NCBI GenBank assembly: GCA_039818945.1
Contig: JBCBSZ010000005.1
Span: 70,311 to 134,310 of the forward strand
Direction of reading: 5' to 3'
Length of the DNA: 64,000 nucleotides
DNA from: JBCBSZ01 sp039818945
Lineage (GTDB): Bacteria; Actinomycetota; Acidimicrobiia; Acidimicrobiales; Poriferisodalaceae
The stretch's first letter is position 1. Every line of letters starts with the position of its first letter. The position numbers were made by a program, and so were the translations under genes. The notes under the pieces are model-generated. The model was not told the origin of the DNA and did no database searches. It was given only the letters and a program-made list of their open reading frames with translations. Positions 24,386 through 33,205 of the stretch are shown here, one piece after another.

Positions 24386-25606
24386 GTGCCAGCGGTCCTC
24401 GGTCTCCAGCGAGCCCCCGAACGAGGGGTGATCTCCGGCGTCGCCGTCGGCATCGCCGCGCGCACGGGCCTCGACCCGCTGATCGTGCGCCTGATCTTCG
24501 TGGTGCTCACGCTCTTCGGTGGGTCCGGCATCGTCATCTACGCCGGGCTGCACCTCCTCCTCCCCGATCGTGCCGGACGCGGGGCCGAGTCGTCGACGAT
24601 CCGCTCGATCGTCCTCGCCGGCCTGGCGATCGGGGCCAGCGCAGCGATCCGGGCGCTGGGCCTCGTCCCGTTCTCGGGCGTCAGCATCCCGGTGGCCGTT
24701 GCGCTCATCGGCGGTGCGGTCCTCTGGCGCGAGGTCCGCGGTCCGCAGACCGAGGAGCGTCCGCCCGTCGCCGAGGTGATGCGGCGCCTCGTCGGCGACA
24801 CGGGCGAGGCGATGAGCGACCGCCAGCGCCGGGTCCGCACCGTCCGCCTCGTCGTCGGCGTGTCCCTCGTCATCGTCGCGGCGGTCGCGTTCGTCGCCGT
24901 GAACGGGTCGATCGAGGACGTCGGCCCGGCGGTCGGTTCGATGGCGATCCTCATCATCGGCCTCGCCCTGCTGGCGGCGCCGTGGTTGTGGCGGCTCGCC
25001 AGCGACCTCAGCGCCGAGCGCACGGCGCGCATCCGCAGCGACGAGCGGGCCGAGATGGCGGCGCACCTCCACGACTCGGTGCTCCAGACGCTCACGCTGA
25101 TCCAGCGGCACCCGGATCGGGCCGACGACGTCGCCCGCCTCGCCCGCCGTCAGGAGCGCGAGCTCCGGGCGTGGTTGCTCGACCCGGAACGCCCGCTCCG
25201 GGGGCGGCTCTCCGACGTGCTCCGCCGGGCCGCCGACCAGGTCGAGGACGACCAGGGCGTCACGGTCGAGATGGTCAGCGTCGGCGACGTGCCGATCGAC
25301 GAGTCGATGTCGATGCTCGCCGCGGCCGCCGCCGAGGCCATGCGCAACGCCGCCCGCCACGCCGGCGTCGACGAGATCTCGGTCTACGTCGAGGTCGACG
25401 CCGCCCACATCGAGGTCTTCGTGCGCGACCGCGGGATCGGCTTCGACCCCGACGCGGTCGACGACGACCGCCACGGGATCAGCGACTCGATCATCGGTCG
25501 GATGCAACGCGTCGGTGGGAGCGCGACCATCCGGTCCACACCGGGCTCGGGCACGGAGGTCAGCCTCCGCGTCGCCGCGCCCGTCGTCGAGGAGGAGCAG
25601 CCATGA
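24386..25606 (+). CDS. PspC-domain sensor histidine kinase
   Basis: 406 residues from GTG 24386. An N-terminal PspC unit (GVISGVAVGIAARTGLDPLIVRLIFV) with membrane helices is followed by two more helices, a HisKA_3 dimerisation helix with the phospho-acceptor His in AAHLHDSVLQTL, and an HATPase domain with EAMRNAARHAG (N box) and FVRDRGIGFDPD (G1 box). This is the LiaS/DesK-type kinase fused to a PspC sensor common in actinobacteria. The exact start is uncertain by several codons. It is coupled to the response regulator by an ATGA overlap. Confidence 0.85.
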   Translation: MPAVLGLQRAPERGVISGVAVGIAARTGLDPLIVRLIFVVLTLFGGSGIVIYAGLHLLLPDRAGRGAESSTIRSIVLAGLAIGASAAIRALGLVPFSGVSIPVAVALIGGAVLWREVRGPQTEERPPVAEVMRRLVGDTGEAMSDRQRRVRTVRLVVGVSLVIVAAVAFVAVNGSIEDVGPAVGSMAILIIGLALLAAPWLWRLASDLSAERTARIRSDERAEMAAHLHDSVLQTLTLIQRHPDRADDVARLARRQERELRAWLLDPERPLRGRLSDVLRRAADQVEDDQGVTVEMVSVGDVPIDESMSMLAAAAAEAMRNAARHAGVDEISVYVEVDAAHIEVFVRDRGIGFDPDAVDDDRHGISDSIIGRMQRVGGSATIRSTPGSGTEVSLRVAAPVVEEEQP

Positions 25607-26238
25607 GCGTCCGGGTTTTCGTGGTCGACGACCACGACCTGTTCCGCGCCGGGGTCAAGGCGGAGCTGGCCGAGCACGTCGAGATCGTGGGCGACGCCAG
25701 CGAGGTCGACGCGGCGATCGAGCTGATCGTCGAGCGAGCCCCCGAGGTCGTCCTGCTCGACGTGCACATGCCCGGGGGTGGCGGTCTGGCCGTCATCGAG
25801 GGCGTGAAGCCGAAGAACCCGGACGTCACGTTCCTGGCCTTGTCGGTGTCGGACGCCGCGGAGGACGTCATCTCGCTGATCCGCGCCGGCGCTCGCGGCT
25901 ACGTCACGAAGCACATCAGCGGCCCCGAGCTCGCCGAGGCCATTGGCCGGATCGCGGCCGGCGACGCCGTGTTCTCGCCCCGCCTCGCCGGGTTCGTGCT
26001 CGACGCGTTCGCCGGTTCGCTGCCCTCGACGGGCGACGACGACCTCGACCAGCTCACCGGGCGCGAGCGCGAGGTGCTCCGGCTGATCGCCCGGGGCTAC
26101 ACCTACAAGGAGGCGGCCGCGGAGCTGACGATCTCGGTCCGCACGATCGAGACCCACGTGTCGTCGGTGCTCCACAAGCTGCAGCTGTCCAACCGGCGTG
26201 AGCTCACGCGGTGGGCCGAGGCGCGGCGCATCGTCTGA
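25603..26238 (+). CDS. NarL/LuxR-type response regulator
   Basis: 211 residues. Receiver domain with DDHD acid pocket at the N-terminus, phospho-acceptor Asp in VVLLDVHMPGG, and the conserved Lys in YVTKHIS. The LuxR helix-turn-helix follows: LTGREREVLRLIARGYTYKEAAAELTISVRTIETHVSSVLHKL. It is the partner of the PspC kinase. Likely targets are the divergent PspC gene and its own operon, but no operator could be identified. Confidence 0.9.
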   Translation: MSVRVFVVDDHDLFRAGVKAELAEHVEIVGDASEVDAAIELIVERAPEVVLLDVHMPGGGGLAVIEGVKPKNPDVTFLALSVSDAAEDVISLIRAGARGYVTKHISGPELAEAIGRIAAGDAVFSPRLAGFVLDAFAGSLPSTGDDDLDQLTGREREVLRLIARGYTYKEAAAELTISVRTIETHVSSVLHKLQLSNRRELTRWAEARRIV

Positions 26239-26663
26239 TGCCCGGCGTGCGCCACATCTACCTGTCCGCCGAGGACCTCGACGCCATGCGCCGGTTCTAC
26301 GGGTGGTTGCTGGCGCTGGAGGAGATCTACTACTCGGCCGAGGAGCAGCTGCTCGCCTTCGACTGCGACGGGCTGCAGTTCACCATCTACGGGGCCGACG
26401 TCGAACCGACGGCCGCCGGGTGGGCGACGCAGCCGGGATGGAGCGGCGGCACCGAGACCACGGTCAGCTGGTCGGTCGAGCTGCCCGAGGACGACTTCCG
26501 TGCCGCCGTGGACCGCCTGGTGAGCGCCGGCGTCGTCGCGCTGCACGACGAACCGCTGTGGGTCGGCTACTGGAGCTTCCCGGTGCGCGACCCCATGGGC
26601 AACACCGTCGAGGTCACCTGGCCCGAGCCCTCCGACGCCGAGACCCGCATCTGGTCGGGCTGA
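26238..26663 (+). CDS. VOC family protein
   Basis: 141 residues, one glyoxalase-type unit. It opens VRHIYLSAEDLDAMRRFYGWLLAL and ends RDPMGNTVEVTW, with the central strands in between. Its ATG shares one base with the response-regulator stop (TGATG), so it is the last gene of the stress operon. Three of the four metal-ligand positions are not obvious, so it may bind a ligand without catalysis. Confidence 0.78.
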   Translation: MPGVRHIYLSAEDLDAMRRFYGWLLALEEIYYSAEEQLLAFDCDGLQFTIYGADVEPTAAGWATQPGWSGGTETTVSWSVELPEDDFRAAVDRLVSAGVVALHDEPLWVGYWSFPVRDPMGNTVEVTWPEPSDAETRIWSG

Positions 26664-26686
26664 GCGTCGGTCCGGGCGGCGTCGAC

Positions 26687-27349
26687 TCAGCGGACCGCGA
26701 CGCCGTGGATCGTGCTGTTGACGGGGACGAAGGCGGACCGACGCATCCGCCGGTGGTGGAGGTCGACGCGGCCGAACCCCGCGGTCTCGATCGCTGCCGC
26801 GGTGTCGCGGCAGAGGTCGCAGCCCTCGTAGACCCACTTCCACGGGCGTCGAAGGGTGTGCTGGAGCCAGCGTCGCGGGCTCCACACCGGTGCGGCGACG
26901 TGCTCGACGAAGCGGAACCTTCCGCCACAGCGAAGGATGCGCCGGACCTCGGCCAGCGCCGCCTCCTGATCGTCGACGGTGCACAACACCAGCGAGCACA
27001 GGACCTCGTCGACGGAGGCGTCGGGGAGCGGGATCGTCGCAGCCGGCGCGGTGACCAGCTCGACGGTCACGTCGCGCTCGGCGGCTCGCCGACGGAGGTG
27101 GTCGTGCATCGCTCGGTTCGGTTCGACCGCGATGACGGTGGAGCCCGACGGGAGGTAGTCGAAGTTGGCGCCGACGCCGGGCCCGAGCTCGACGATGTCG
27201 CCGGCTTCGATGCCCGCGAAGGCGGCTGCCTTCGAGGCACGGGTCACGTGGTTGATGTAGCGGTCGAACCGGGTGAAGAACCAGGCGTTCAGTCGGCCCC
27301 GTCGGCCGTGGTCGAAGCCGGCATCGTGTTCGGTGGCCGGTGCGCACAT
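26687..27349 (-). CDS. Class I SAM-dependent methyltransferase
   Basis: 220 residues. Motif I is VELGPGVGANFDYLP, motif II follows with VIAVEPNRAMHDHLRRRA, and motif III region is SVDEVLCSLVLCTVDD; the pattern belongs to the UbiE/methyltransferase-11 group. The last part WKWVYEGCDLCRDTAAAIETAGF is usual for the phospholipid or METTL7-like subgroup. The ATG at 27349 has GAGGAG seven bases upstream. It is divergent from the SARP fusion gene; the substrate is unknown. Confidence 0.82.
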   Translation of the reverse strand: MCAPATEHDAGFDHGRRGRLNAWFFTRFDRYINHVTRASKAAAFAGIEAGDIVELGPGVGANFDYLPSGSTVIAVEPNRAMHDHLRRRAAERDVTVELVTAPAATIPLPDASVDEVLCSLVLCTVDDQEAALAEVRRILRCGGRFRFVEHVAAPVWSPRRWLQHTLRRPWKWVYEGCDLCRDTAAAIETAGFGRVDLHHRRMRRSAFVPVNSTIHGVAVR

Positions 27350-27446
27350 CGCATGCTCCTCGTCGTCGATGTGCTCGCATCGTCCGAGGACGCCCTCGCG
27401 CCGGCCTTGCGCCTCGCTGTCGTGAACCGACTCCGGGGACGGGCCG

Positions 27447-27452
27447 TAGAGT
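27447..27452 (+). promoter_or_regulatory. -10 element for SARP-hydrolase gene (leaderless)
   Basis: TAGAGT, six bases before the GTG at 27459. Confidence 0.5.
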
Positions 27453-27458
27453 CCGGTC

Positions 27459-29036
27459 GTGGGCCCACCACCTCCGATCCGGGTGCTCGGCGCCATCGAG
27501 GTCGCCGGCCGCGACGGCGGGCGGGCCATCGGCTCGCGTCAGCACGTGCTCGTGGCGGTGCTCGCCGCCAACGCCGGGTCTGTTGTGCCCGCCGACGTCA
27601 TCGCCGAGGCCATCTGGGGCGACGATCTCCCCGCCGATCGGTCGGGTGCGCTGCACACCCTCGTGTCCCGGCTCCGACCCCGGTTGCCCGAGGGTGCGCT
27701 CCAGACGAGAGCGCCCGGCTACCTGCTCGCTGACGACGCCGACGTGCTGGACGTAGTTCGGTTCGAGGAGCTCCTCCGGTCCGCGCCGATCCTTCCGGCG
27801 GAGGGCGCGCTGCCCCTGCTCGAGGAGGCGACGGCGCTGTGGCGGGGCCCGGCGTTCGGGTCGGCCGCCGATCGGACGGCTGTGCATCATCGGGCGATCG
27901 AGCTCGACGAGCTGCGGGTGGTCGCCCGAGAGCGCAGAGCGGAGGCGCTCCTCGATCTCGGACAGGCCGCCGAGGCGGTGGTCGCACTCGAGGCGCTGCT
28001 CGCCGAGCACCCCTTGCGCGAGCACAGCGTCGGGTTGGCCATGGAGGCGCTCGCTCGGGCGGGCCGGCGGAGCGAATCGCTCCGGAGGTACTCGACGTAC
28101 CGGGAGCAGCTCGCCCACGAGACCGGTCTCGAGCCGACGGCCGAGCTCCGACGCACCGAGCAGGCGGTGCTGAGTGGCGAGATCGGCACCGTCGCGCCGG
28201 CCCCGACCGAACCGTCGGGCGCGCCCCTGCGGCTCCGGGTCCAGACCGTCGAGCGTCGCCCGGGGGAGCTCGTCGCCTCCGCCGCGTTCGGCTCCGGCCC
28301 GCCGCTGCTGTTCCTGCCCGGATGGATCTCGTCCCTCGACGCCATCGGCGACCGTAGCGACCCCAGAGCGGCGCTGGTCGCTCGGTTGGCCGAGGACTTC
28401 ACGGTGACGATGTACGACCGCTACGGGACGGGGCTCTCGTCGGCCGCCGACGTCGACGTCTCGCTCGATGCCAGCGTCGACGAGGTCCGTGCCCTGCTCG
28501 GCGTCGTCGGAGACGACGTCACGTTGTTCGCGTCGAGCTGCGCCGGCCCCTCCGCCCTGATCGCCGCAGCCGGAACACCCGCCGTGGGTCGCCTCGTGCT
28601 CATGTGCACCTACGCGTGCGGACCGCAGCTGTTCACGAACGCGGCCGTTCGCGAGAGCCTCGTGGACCTCGTCGAGCGATCGTGGGGCATGGGATCACGG
28701 GTGATCGCCGACCTCATCGTGCCCGGCATCGACGCCGTGACCCTCTCGGTCTTCGCACGCTTCCAGCGGCGCGCCGCCCGGCCCGAGGTGGCGGCGGGCT
28801 ACCTCCGGCAGCTGTACGAGGCCGATGCGTCGGGCGTCCTCGCAGACGTCCGACAGCCGAGCCTCGTGCTCCACTACCGAGACGATCCGGCCATCCCCTC
28901 CGCCGGATCGCACCAGCTGGCCGTCGGGCTGCCCGACGCCGAGCTCGTCACGCTCGAGGGGCCGTACCACACCCCGCCCGGCGGCGACGTCGAACGCATC
29001 GCCCACCGGATCGCCGCGTTCGCTGCGACGCCGTGA
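27459..29036 (+). CDS. SARP/BTAD regulator fused to an alpha/beta hydrolase-like sensor
   Basis: 525 residues. Residues 1-95 form an OmpR-like winged helix (RVLGAIEVAGRDGGRAIGSRQHVLVAVL, ADVIAEAIWGDD), 96-240 the bacterial transcriptional activator domain with EQLAHETGLEPTAELRR, and 255-525 an alpha/beta hydrolase. At the nucleophile elbow the sequence is ASSCAGP, so Cys replaces Ser; an Asp (HYRDDP) and a His (GPYHTPPGG) complete a possible Cys-Asp-His triad. The design suggests a one-component regulator that senses a small ester or lactone. The linked methyltransferase may be its target. Confidence 0.82.
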   Translation: MGPPPPIRVLGAIEVAGRDGGRAIGSRQHVLVAVLAANAGSVVPADVIAEAIWGDDLPADRSGALHTLVSRLRPRLPEGALQTRAPGYLLADDADVLDVVRFEELLRSAPILPAEGALPLLEEATALWRGPAFGSAADRTAVHHRAIELDELRVVARERRAEALLDLGQAAEAVVALEALLAEHPLREHSVGLAMEALARAGRRSESLRRYSTYREQLAHETGLEPTAELRRTEQAVLSGEIGTVAPAPTEPSGAPLRLRVQTVERRPGELVASAAFGSGPPLLFLPGWISSLDAIGDRSDPRAALVARLAEDFTVTMYDRYGTGLSSAADVDVSLDASVDEVRALLGVVGDDVTLFASSCAGPSALIAAAGTPAVGRLVLMCTYACGPQLFTNAAVRESLVDLVERSWGMGSRVIADLIVPGIDAVTLSVFARFQRRAARPEVAAGYLRQLYEADASGVLADVRQPSLVLHYRDDPAIPSAGSHQLAVGLPDAELVTLEGPYHTPPGGDVERIAHRIAAFAATP

Positions 29037-29074
29037 TCGGCTCCGGACCGGCCGGCCGGGCCCTCGCGGGCGCG

Positions 29075-31027
29075 TCAGACCCCGGCGCGCCTCGCCTCGT
29101 CGACCAGCTCGACCACGTCGCTCATGATGCCGGCGAGGGCGAAGTCCTTCGGGGTGTAGACCCGGGCGACGCCGGCCTCCATGAGCCCGGGTTGATCGTC
29201 CTCGGGGATGATGCCGCCCACGACCACCGGGGCGTCGACCCCGGCCGCACGCAGCTCCTCCACGAGTCGGGGGACGAGCACGAGGTGGCTGCCCGAGAGG
29301 ATCGACAGTCCGATGACGTCGGGGTCCTCCTCGATGCCGGCGGTGACGATCTGGTCGACGGTCAGACGGATGCCCTCGTAAATGACCTCCATGCCGGCGT
29401 CGCGGGCGGCGACCGCGATCTGCTCGGCGCCGTTGGAGTGCCCGTCGAGGCCGGGCTTGGCGACGAGGAACCGGGGCGGCCCGCCGGGCAGCGCCTTGGC
29501 CCGCTCGGCCACCTCGGCCAGCGCCTCCGACCCACCGGTCGCGCCGGCGACCCCCGTCGGCGCCCGGTACTCGCCGAACACCTCGCGCAGCAGGCCGGCC
29601 CACTCGCCGGTCGTGCCACCGGCGTGGGCGAACGCGATCGTGGCCGGCATGACGTTGTTGCCGCCCTCGGCGGCACGGCGCAGGCCATCGGCGGCGGCCT
29701 GCCAGGCCGCGGCGTCGCGCTCGGCCCGCCACCGCTCGACGTCGGCGATCATCTCGGCCTCGACCGCCTGGTCGACCTTGAGGATCGCATCGTCGCCGCC
29801 CAGCGGGCTCTCCGCCGTCTCGGTGAAGTCGTTCACGCCGACGACGGTCTGCTCGCCGGCCTCGATGCGCCGCACCCGCTCGGTGTGCGAGGCGACGAGG
29901 CGGCGCTTCAGCTCGTCGATGGCGGTGAAGGCGCCGCCCAGCTCCAGGACCTCGTCGAGCTCGGCCTGGGAGGCCTCCACCAGCTCGGCGGTCTTCGCCT
30001 CGACCACGTGCGACCCGTCGAAGAGGTCGCCGTACTCGAGCAGGTCCGACTCGAACGCGAGCACCTGCTGCATGCGCAGCGACCACTGCTGGTCCCAGGG
30101 ACGGGGCAGGCCCATCGCCTCGTTCCAGGCCGGGAGCTGGATCGACCGGGCCCGCGCCTTCTTCGACAGCGTGACGGCGAGCATCTCCAGCACGATCCGC
30201 TGGACGTTGTTCTCGGGCTGCGCCTCGGTCAGCCCCAGCGAGTTCACCTGCACGCCGTAGCGCATGCGCCGCAGCTTGGGGTCCTCGACCCCGTACCGCT
30301 CGAGCGTGATCCGGTCCCAGAGCTCGGTGAAGGCCCGCATCTTGCAGGTCTCCTCCACGAACCGGATGCCGGCGTTGACGAAGAACGAGATCGACCCCAC
30401 CACGGCGGGGAACCGGTCGGCCGGGACCTGACCCGACTCGCGGACGGCGTCCAGCACGTCGATGGCCGTCGCGAGCGCGTAGGCGATCTCCTGCACCGGC
30501 GTCGCGCCCGCCTCCTGCAGGTGGTACGAGCAGACGTTCATCGGGTTCCACTTCGGGATCCGCTCGTTGCAGAACGCCACCATGTCGACGATCAGCCGCC
30601 GGCTCGGCTCGGGCGGGAAGATGTACGTGCCCCGCGACAGGTACTCCTTCACGATGTCGTTCTGGGTGGTGCCCCGCAGCTCGGACAGCGGCACGCCCGT
30701 GCGTTCGGCGTGGGCGCTGTAGAGGCCGAGCAGCCACGCGGCGGTGGCGTTGATCGTCATCGACGTGTTCATCCCGCCCAGGGGGATCTCGTCGAGCAGC
30801 GTCGCCATGTGGTCGCGATGGACCACCGGCACGCCGACCTTGCCCACCTCACCCGCGGCGAGCGGGTGGTCCGGGTCGTACCCGGTCTGCGTGGGGAGGT
30901 CGAAGGCGATCGAGAGACCGGTCTGCCCCTTGGCGAGGTTGGTCCGGTACAGCTCGTTGGAGGCCTTGGCGGTGGAGTGACCGGAGTAGGTCCGCATCAT
31001 CCACGGTCGATCCTTCGGCGCGCTCAT
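29075..31027 (-). CDS. meaA: Ethylmalonyl-CoA mutase-type B12 mutase (MeaA)
   Basis: 650 residues, single-chain length of MeaA/Ecm proteins. The N-terminal part RPWMMRTYSGHSTAKASNELYR and GQTGLSIAFDLPTQTGYD is the catalytic TIM barrel of CoA mutases; the C-terminal cobalamin domain carries DGHSNGAEQ, the base-off D-x-H-x-x-G motif, and LSGSH. Its closest recalled match is MeaA of Streptomyces and methylotrophs, the (2R)-ethylmalonyl-CoA to methylsuccinyl-CoA mutase. Crotonyl-CoA carboxylase/reductase is not in the window, so methylmalonyl-CoA activity cannot be fully excluded. Confidence 0.85.
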   Translation of the reverse strand: MSAPKDRPWMMRTYSGHSTAKASNELYRTNLAKGQTGLSIAFDLPTQTGYDPDHPLAAGEVGKVGVPVVHRDHMATLLDEIPLGGMNTSMTINATAAWLLGLYSAHAERTGVPLSELRGTTQNDIVKEYLSRGTYIFPPEPSRRLIVDMVAFCNERIPKWNPMNVCSYHLQEAGATPVQEIAYALATAIDVLDAVRESGQVPADRFPAVVGSISFFVNAGIRFVEETCKMRAFTELWDRITLERYGVEDPKLRRMRYGVQVNSLGLTEAQPENNVQRIVLEMLAVTLSKKARARSIQLPAWNEAMGLPRPWDQQWSLRMQQVLAFESDLLEYGDLFDGSHVVEAKTAELVEASQAELDEVLELGGAFTAIDELKRRLVASHTERVRRIEAGEQTVVGVNDFTETAESPLGGDDAILKVDQAVEAEMIADVERWRAERDAAAWQAAADGLRRAAEGGNNVMPATIAFAHAGGTTGEWAGLLREVFGEYRAPTGVAGATGGSEALAEVAERAKALPGGPPRFLVAKPGLDGHSNGAEQIAVAARDAGMEVIYEGIRLTVDQIVTAGIEEDPDVIGLSILSGSHLVLVPRLVEELRAAGVDAPVVVGGIIPEDDQPGLMEAGVARVYTPKDFALAGIMSDVVELVDEARRAGV

Positions 31028-31034
31028 GGGCCCA

Positions 31035-31049
31035 ATTCTCGTCCATGAT
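31035..31049. promoter_or_regulatory. Back-to-back -10 elements for meaA and galE
   Basis: GAGAAT on the minus strand (31035-31040) lies seven bases before the meaA ATG, and CATGAT on the plus strand (31044-31049) six bases before the galE GTG. The two hexamers are three bases apart, so the two polymerases would exclude each other. Confidence 0.4.
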
Positions 31050-31055
31050 GGGGTC

Positions 31056-32081
31056 GTGACGAAAAAGGTGATGGTGACGGGCGGCGCCGGCTACATCGGG
31101 AGCCACGTCTGCGTCGAGCTGCTCGACCGTGGCGACGAGGTCGTGATCGTCGACAACCTGGTCAACTCCTCGCCTCGGGCCGTCGACGCCGTCGCCGCGG
31201 TCACCGGTCGGATCCCGGCCTTCTTCGAGCTCGACCTGCGCGATCGGGTCGGCCTGGCCAAGGTGTTCGCCGAGCACGCGGTCGACGTCGTGGTCCACTG
31301 CGCCGGGCTCAAGGCCGTCGGCGAATCGGTCCGCGAGCCGCTCGCCTACTGGGACTGCAACGTCGGCGGCACGATCACGCTGCTGGAGGTCATGGCCGAG
31401 GCGGGCGTCCACGATCTCGTCTTCTCGTCGTCGGCGACGGTGTACGCCGAGGACGCGCCGCGACCGCTCGACGAGCGCGCGCCGCTCGGCCCGACCAACC
31501 CGTACGGCCAGACGAAGTTCGTCATCGAGCGCCTGCTCGGCGACGTCGCACCGGCCGGCGACTGGCGGTTCATCTCGCTGCGGTACTTCAACCCCGTCGG
31601 CGCCCATCCCTCCGGGGAGCTCGGCGAGGATCCTCGTGGCGAGCCCAACAACCTGATGCCGCGGCTCCTGCACTTCGCCGGCGACGACGCCCCGGCCATC
31701 ACGGTCTACGGCGACGACTGGCCCACCGACGACGGCACCGGTGTGCGCGACTACCTCCACGTCGTGGACCTCGCCGTCGGTCACCTCGCCGCCATCGACG
31801 CCGTCCCCGGTCTGCCCGGCCACACCGCCGTGAACCTCGGCACCGGGCGGGGCGTGTCGGTGCTGGAGCTCGTCGAGGCCGTCGAGCGGGCAAGCGGGGT
31901 GAGCTTCGAGCGGCAGGTGGTCGACCGCCGCCCCGGCGATGTCGCCACCTCGTTCGCGTCGGTCGATCGCGCGGTCGAGCTGCTGGGGTGGCGGGCCGAG
32001 CGCGGGATCGACGAGATGGCCGCCGACTCCTGGCGGTGGTTCGAGCAGCACCCCGCAGGCTTCGACGGCACCGGTTCGTGA
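31056..32081 (+). CDS. galE: UDP-glucose 4-epimerase
   Basis: 341 residues from GTG 31056, close to the usual 338. GGAGYIGSH binds NAD; the catalytic Ser and Tyr-x-x-x-Lys are in FSSSATVYA and NPYGQTKFVIE; LRYFNPVGAHPSG and GTGVRDYLHVVDLAVGH are highly typical GalE segments. It interconverts UDP-glucose and UDP-galactose for surface polysaccharide. The start is set by the family N-terminus and the CATGAT promoter. It overlaps the CoA-transferase gene by 4 nt. Confidence 0.92.
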   Translation: MTKKVMVTGGAGYIGSHVCVELLDRGDEVVIVDNLVNSSPRAVDAVAAVTGRIPAFFELDLRDRVGLAKVFAEHAVDVVVHCAGLKAVGESVREPLAYWDCNVGGTITLLEVMAEAGVHDLVFSSSATVYAEDAPRPLDERAPLGPTNPYGQTKFVIERLLGDVAPAGDWRFISLRYFNPVGAHPSGELGEDPRGEPNNLMPRLLHFAGDDAPAITVYGDDWPTDDGTGVRDYLHVVDLAVGHLAAIDAVPGLPGHTAVNLGTGRGVSVLELVEAVERASGVSFERQVVDRRPGDVATSFASVDRAVELLGWRAERGIDEMAADSWRWFEQHPAGFDGTGS

Positions 32082-33205
32082 CGAGCCGCCGGGGGCCGCT
32101 CGTCGACCTGCGGGTCATCGATCTCTCGACGGTGGTCGCCGCGCCCCAGGCCTGCCGCTACCTCGCCGACCTCGGCGCCGACGTGATCAAGGTCGAACGA
32201 GCCGACGGCGACACGACCCGCCGCATGGGCTGGCGCGACCCGGCCGACGACGTGACGCTGATGTGGAAGCTCACCAACCGGGGCAAGCGCAGCATCGTGC
32301 TCGACCTGCGGTCGGCGACCGATCGCGACGTGCTGCTCGACCTCGTCGAGGGTGCCGACGTGCTCGTCGAGAACCTCCGGCCCGGCAAGCTCGAGGCGCT
32401 CGGGCTCGGGCCCGACGTCCTCCACGCCCGCAACGATCGCCTCGTCGTCACCCGCGTCAGCGGCTTCGGGCAGACCGGTCCGTACGCGCAGCGACCCGGG
32501 TTCGCCACGCTCGCCGAGGCGATGAGCGGCTACGCCGACGCCACCGGCGAGCCCGGCGGCGGACCGCACCTGCCGCCGATCGCACTCGGCGACGAGATCA
32601 CGGCGATGGTCGCCGCGTTCGCCACCATGGCCGCCGTGCACGCAGGTGTCGGGCAGGTCGTCGACGTCGACCTCCTCACCTCGATGGTCTCGGTGATGGG
32701 GCCGGCGGTCTCGGCCTGGTTCACCGAGGGCTACGAGCAGCCTCGGCTGGGTTCCGGCATCCCGTACTCGGTGCCCCGCGGCACCTACCGGTGCGCCGAT
32801 GGGCGCTGGGTCGCCGTGTCGGCGTCGTCCGACGACGTGGCGGCCAGGGTCATGGCGTTGCTCGGCCGCGGCGACGACCCGAGGTTCACCTCCTTCGCCG
32901 GTCGCGTCGAACACCGCGACGAGCTGGACGACCTCCTGGCCGGATGGATGGCCGAGCGCTCGTCGGCGGAGGTGTTGGCCGCCTTCGACGAGGCCCAGGC
33001 CGCGGTCGCCCACGTCTACGGCGTGCGCGACCTCGCCGCCGACCCGCACGTCGCCGCCCGCGAGATGCTCCCCGTGGTCGACGGCGTCCCGGCGCAAGGG
33101 CTCCTCGCCCGGTTCTCCCGGACCCCGGGGCGGCCCGGCGATCGGGCGCCGGCGCTCGACGAGCACGGCGACGACGTTCGGCGGGAGGGTTGGGGTCGTG
33201 GCTGA
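32078..33205 (+). CDS. CaiB/BaiF (family III) CoA-transferase
   Basis: 375 residues. DLRVIDLSTVVAAPQACRYLADLGADVIKVE, the opening of family III CoA-transferases, is followed by TNRGKRSIVLDL, and the catalytic Asp is in GQVVDVDLLTSM. Such enzymes move CoA between carboxylic acids, for example in carnitine, oxalate or alkane-acid metabolism. The GTG start overlaps the galE stop; no functional link to galE is obvious. It is a little shorter at the C-terminus than most relatives. Confidence 0.87.
   Translation: MTSRRGPLVDLRVIDLSTVVAAPQACRYLADLGADVIKVERADGDTTRRMGWRDPADDVTLMWKLTNRGKRSIVLDLRSATDRDVLLDLVEGADVLVENLRPGKLEALGLGPDVLHARNDRLVVTRVSGFGQTGPYAQRPGFATLAEAMSGYADATGEPGGGPHLPPIALGDEITAMVAAFATMAAVHAGVGQVVDVDLLTSMVSVMGPAVSAWFTEGYEQPRLGSGIPYSVPRGTYRCADGRWVAVSASSDDVAARVMALLGRGDDPRFTSFAGRVEHRDELDDLLAGWMAERSSAEVLAAFDEAQAAVAHVYGVRDLAADPHVAAREMLPVVDGVPAQGLLARFSRTPGRPGDRAPALDEHGDDVRREGWGRG

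Noticed and set aside
28604..31048. 814-codon plus-strand frame over meaA
   Set aside because: The opposite strand encodes the full MeaA protein; the plus frame has no motif.
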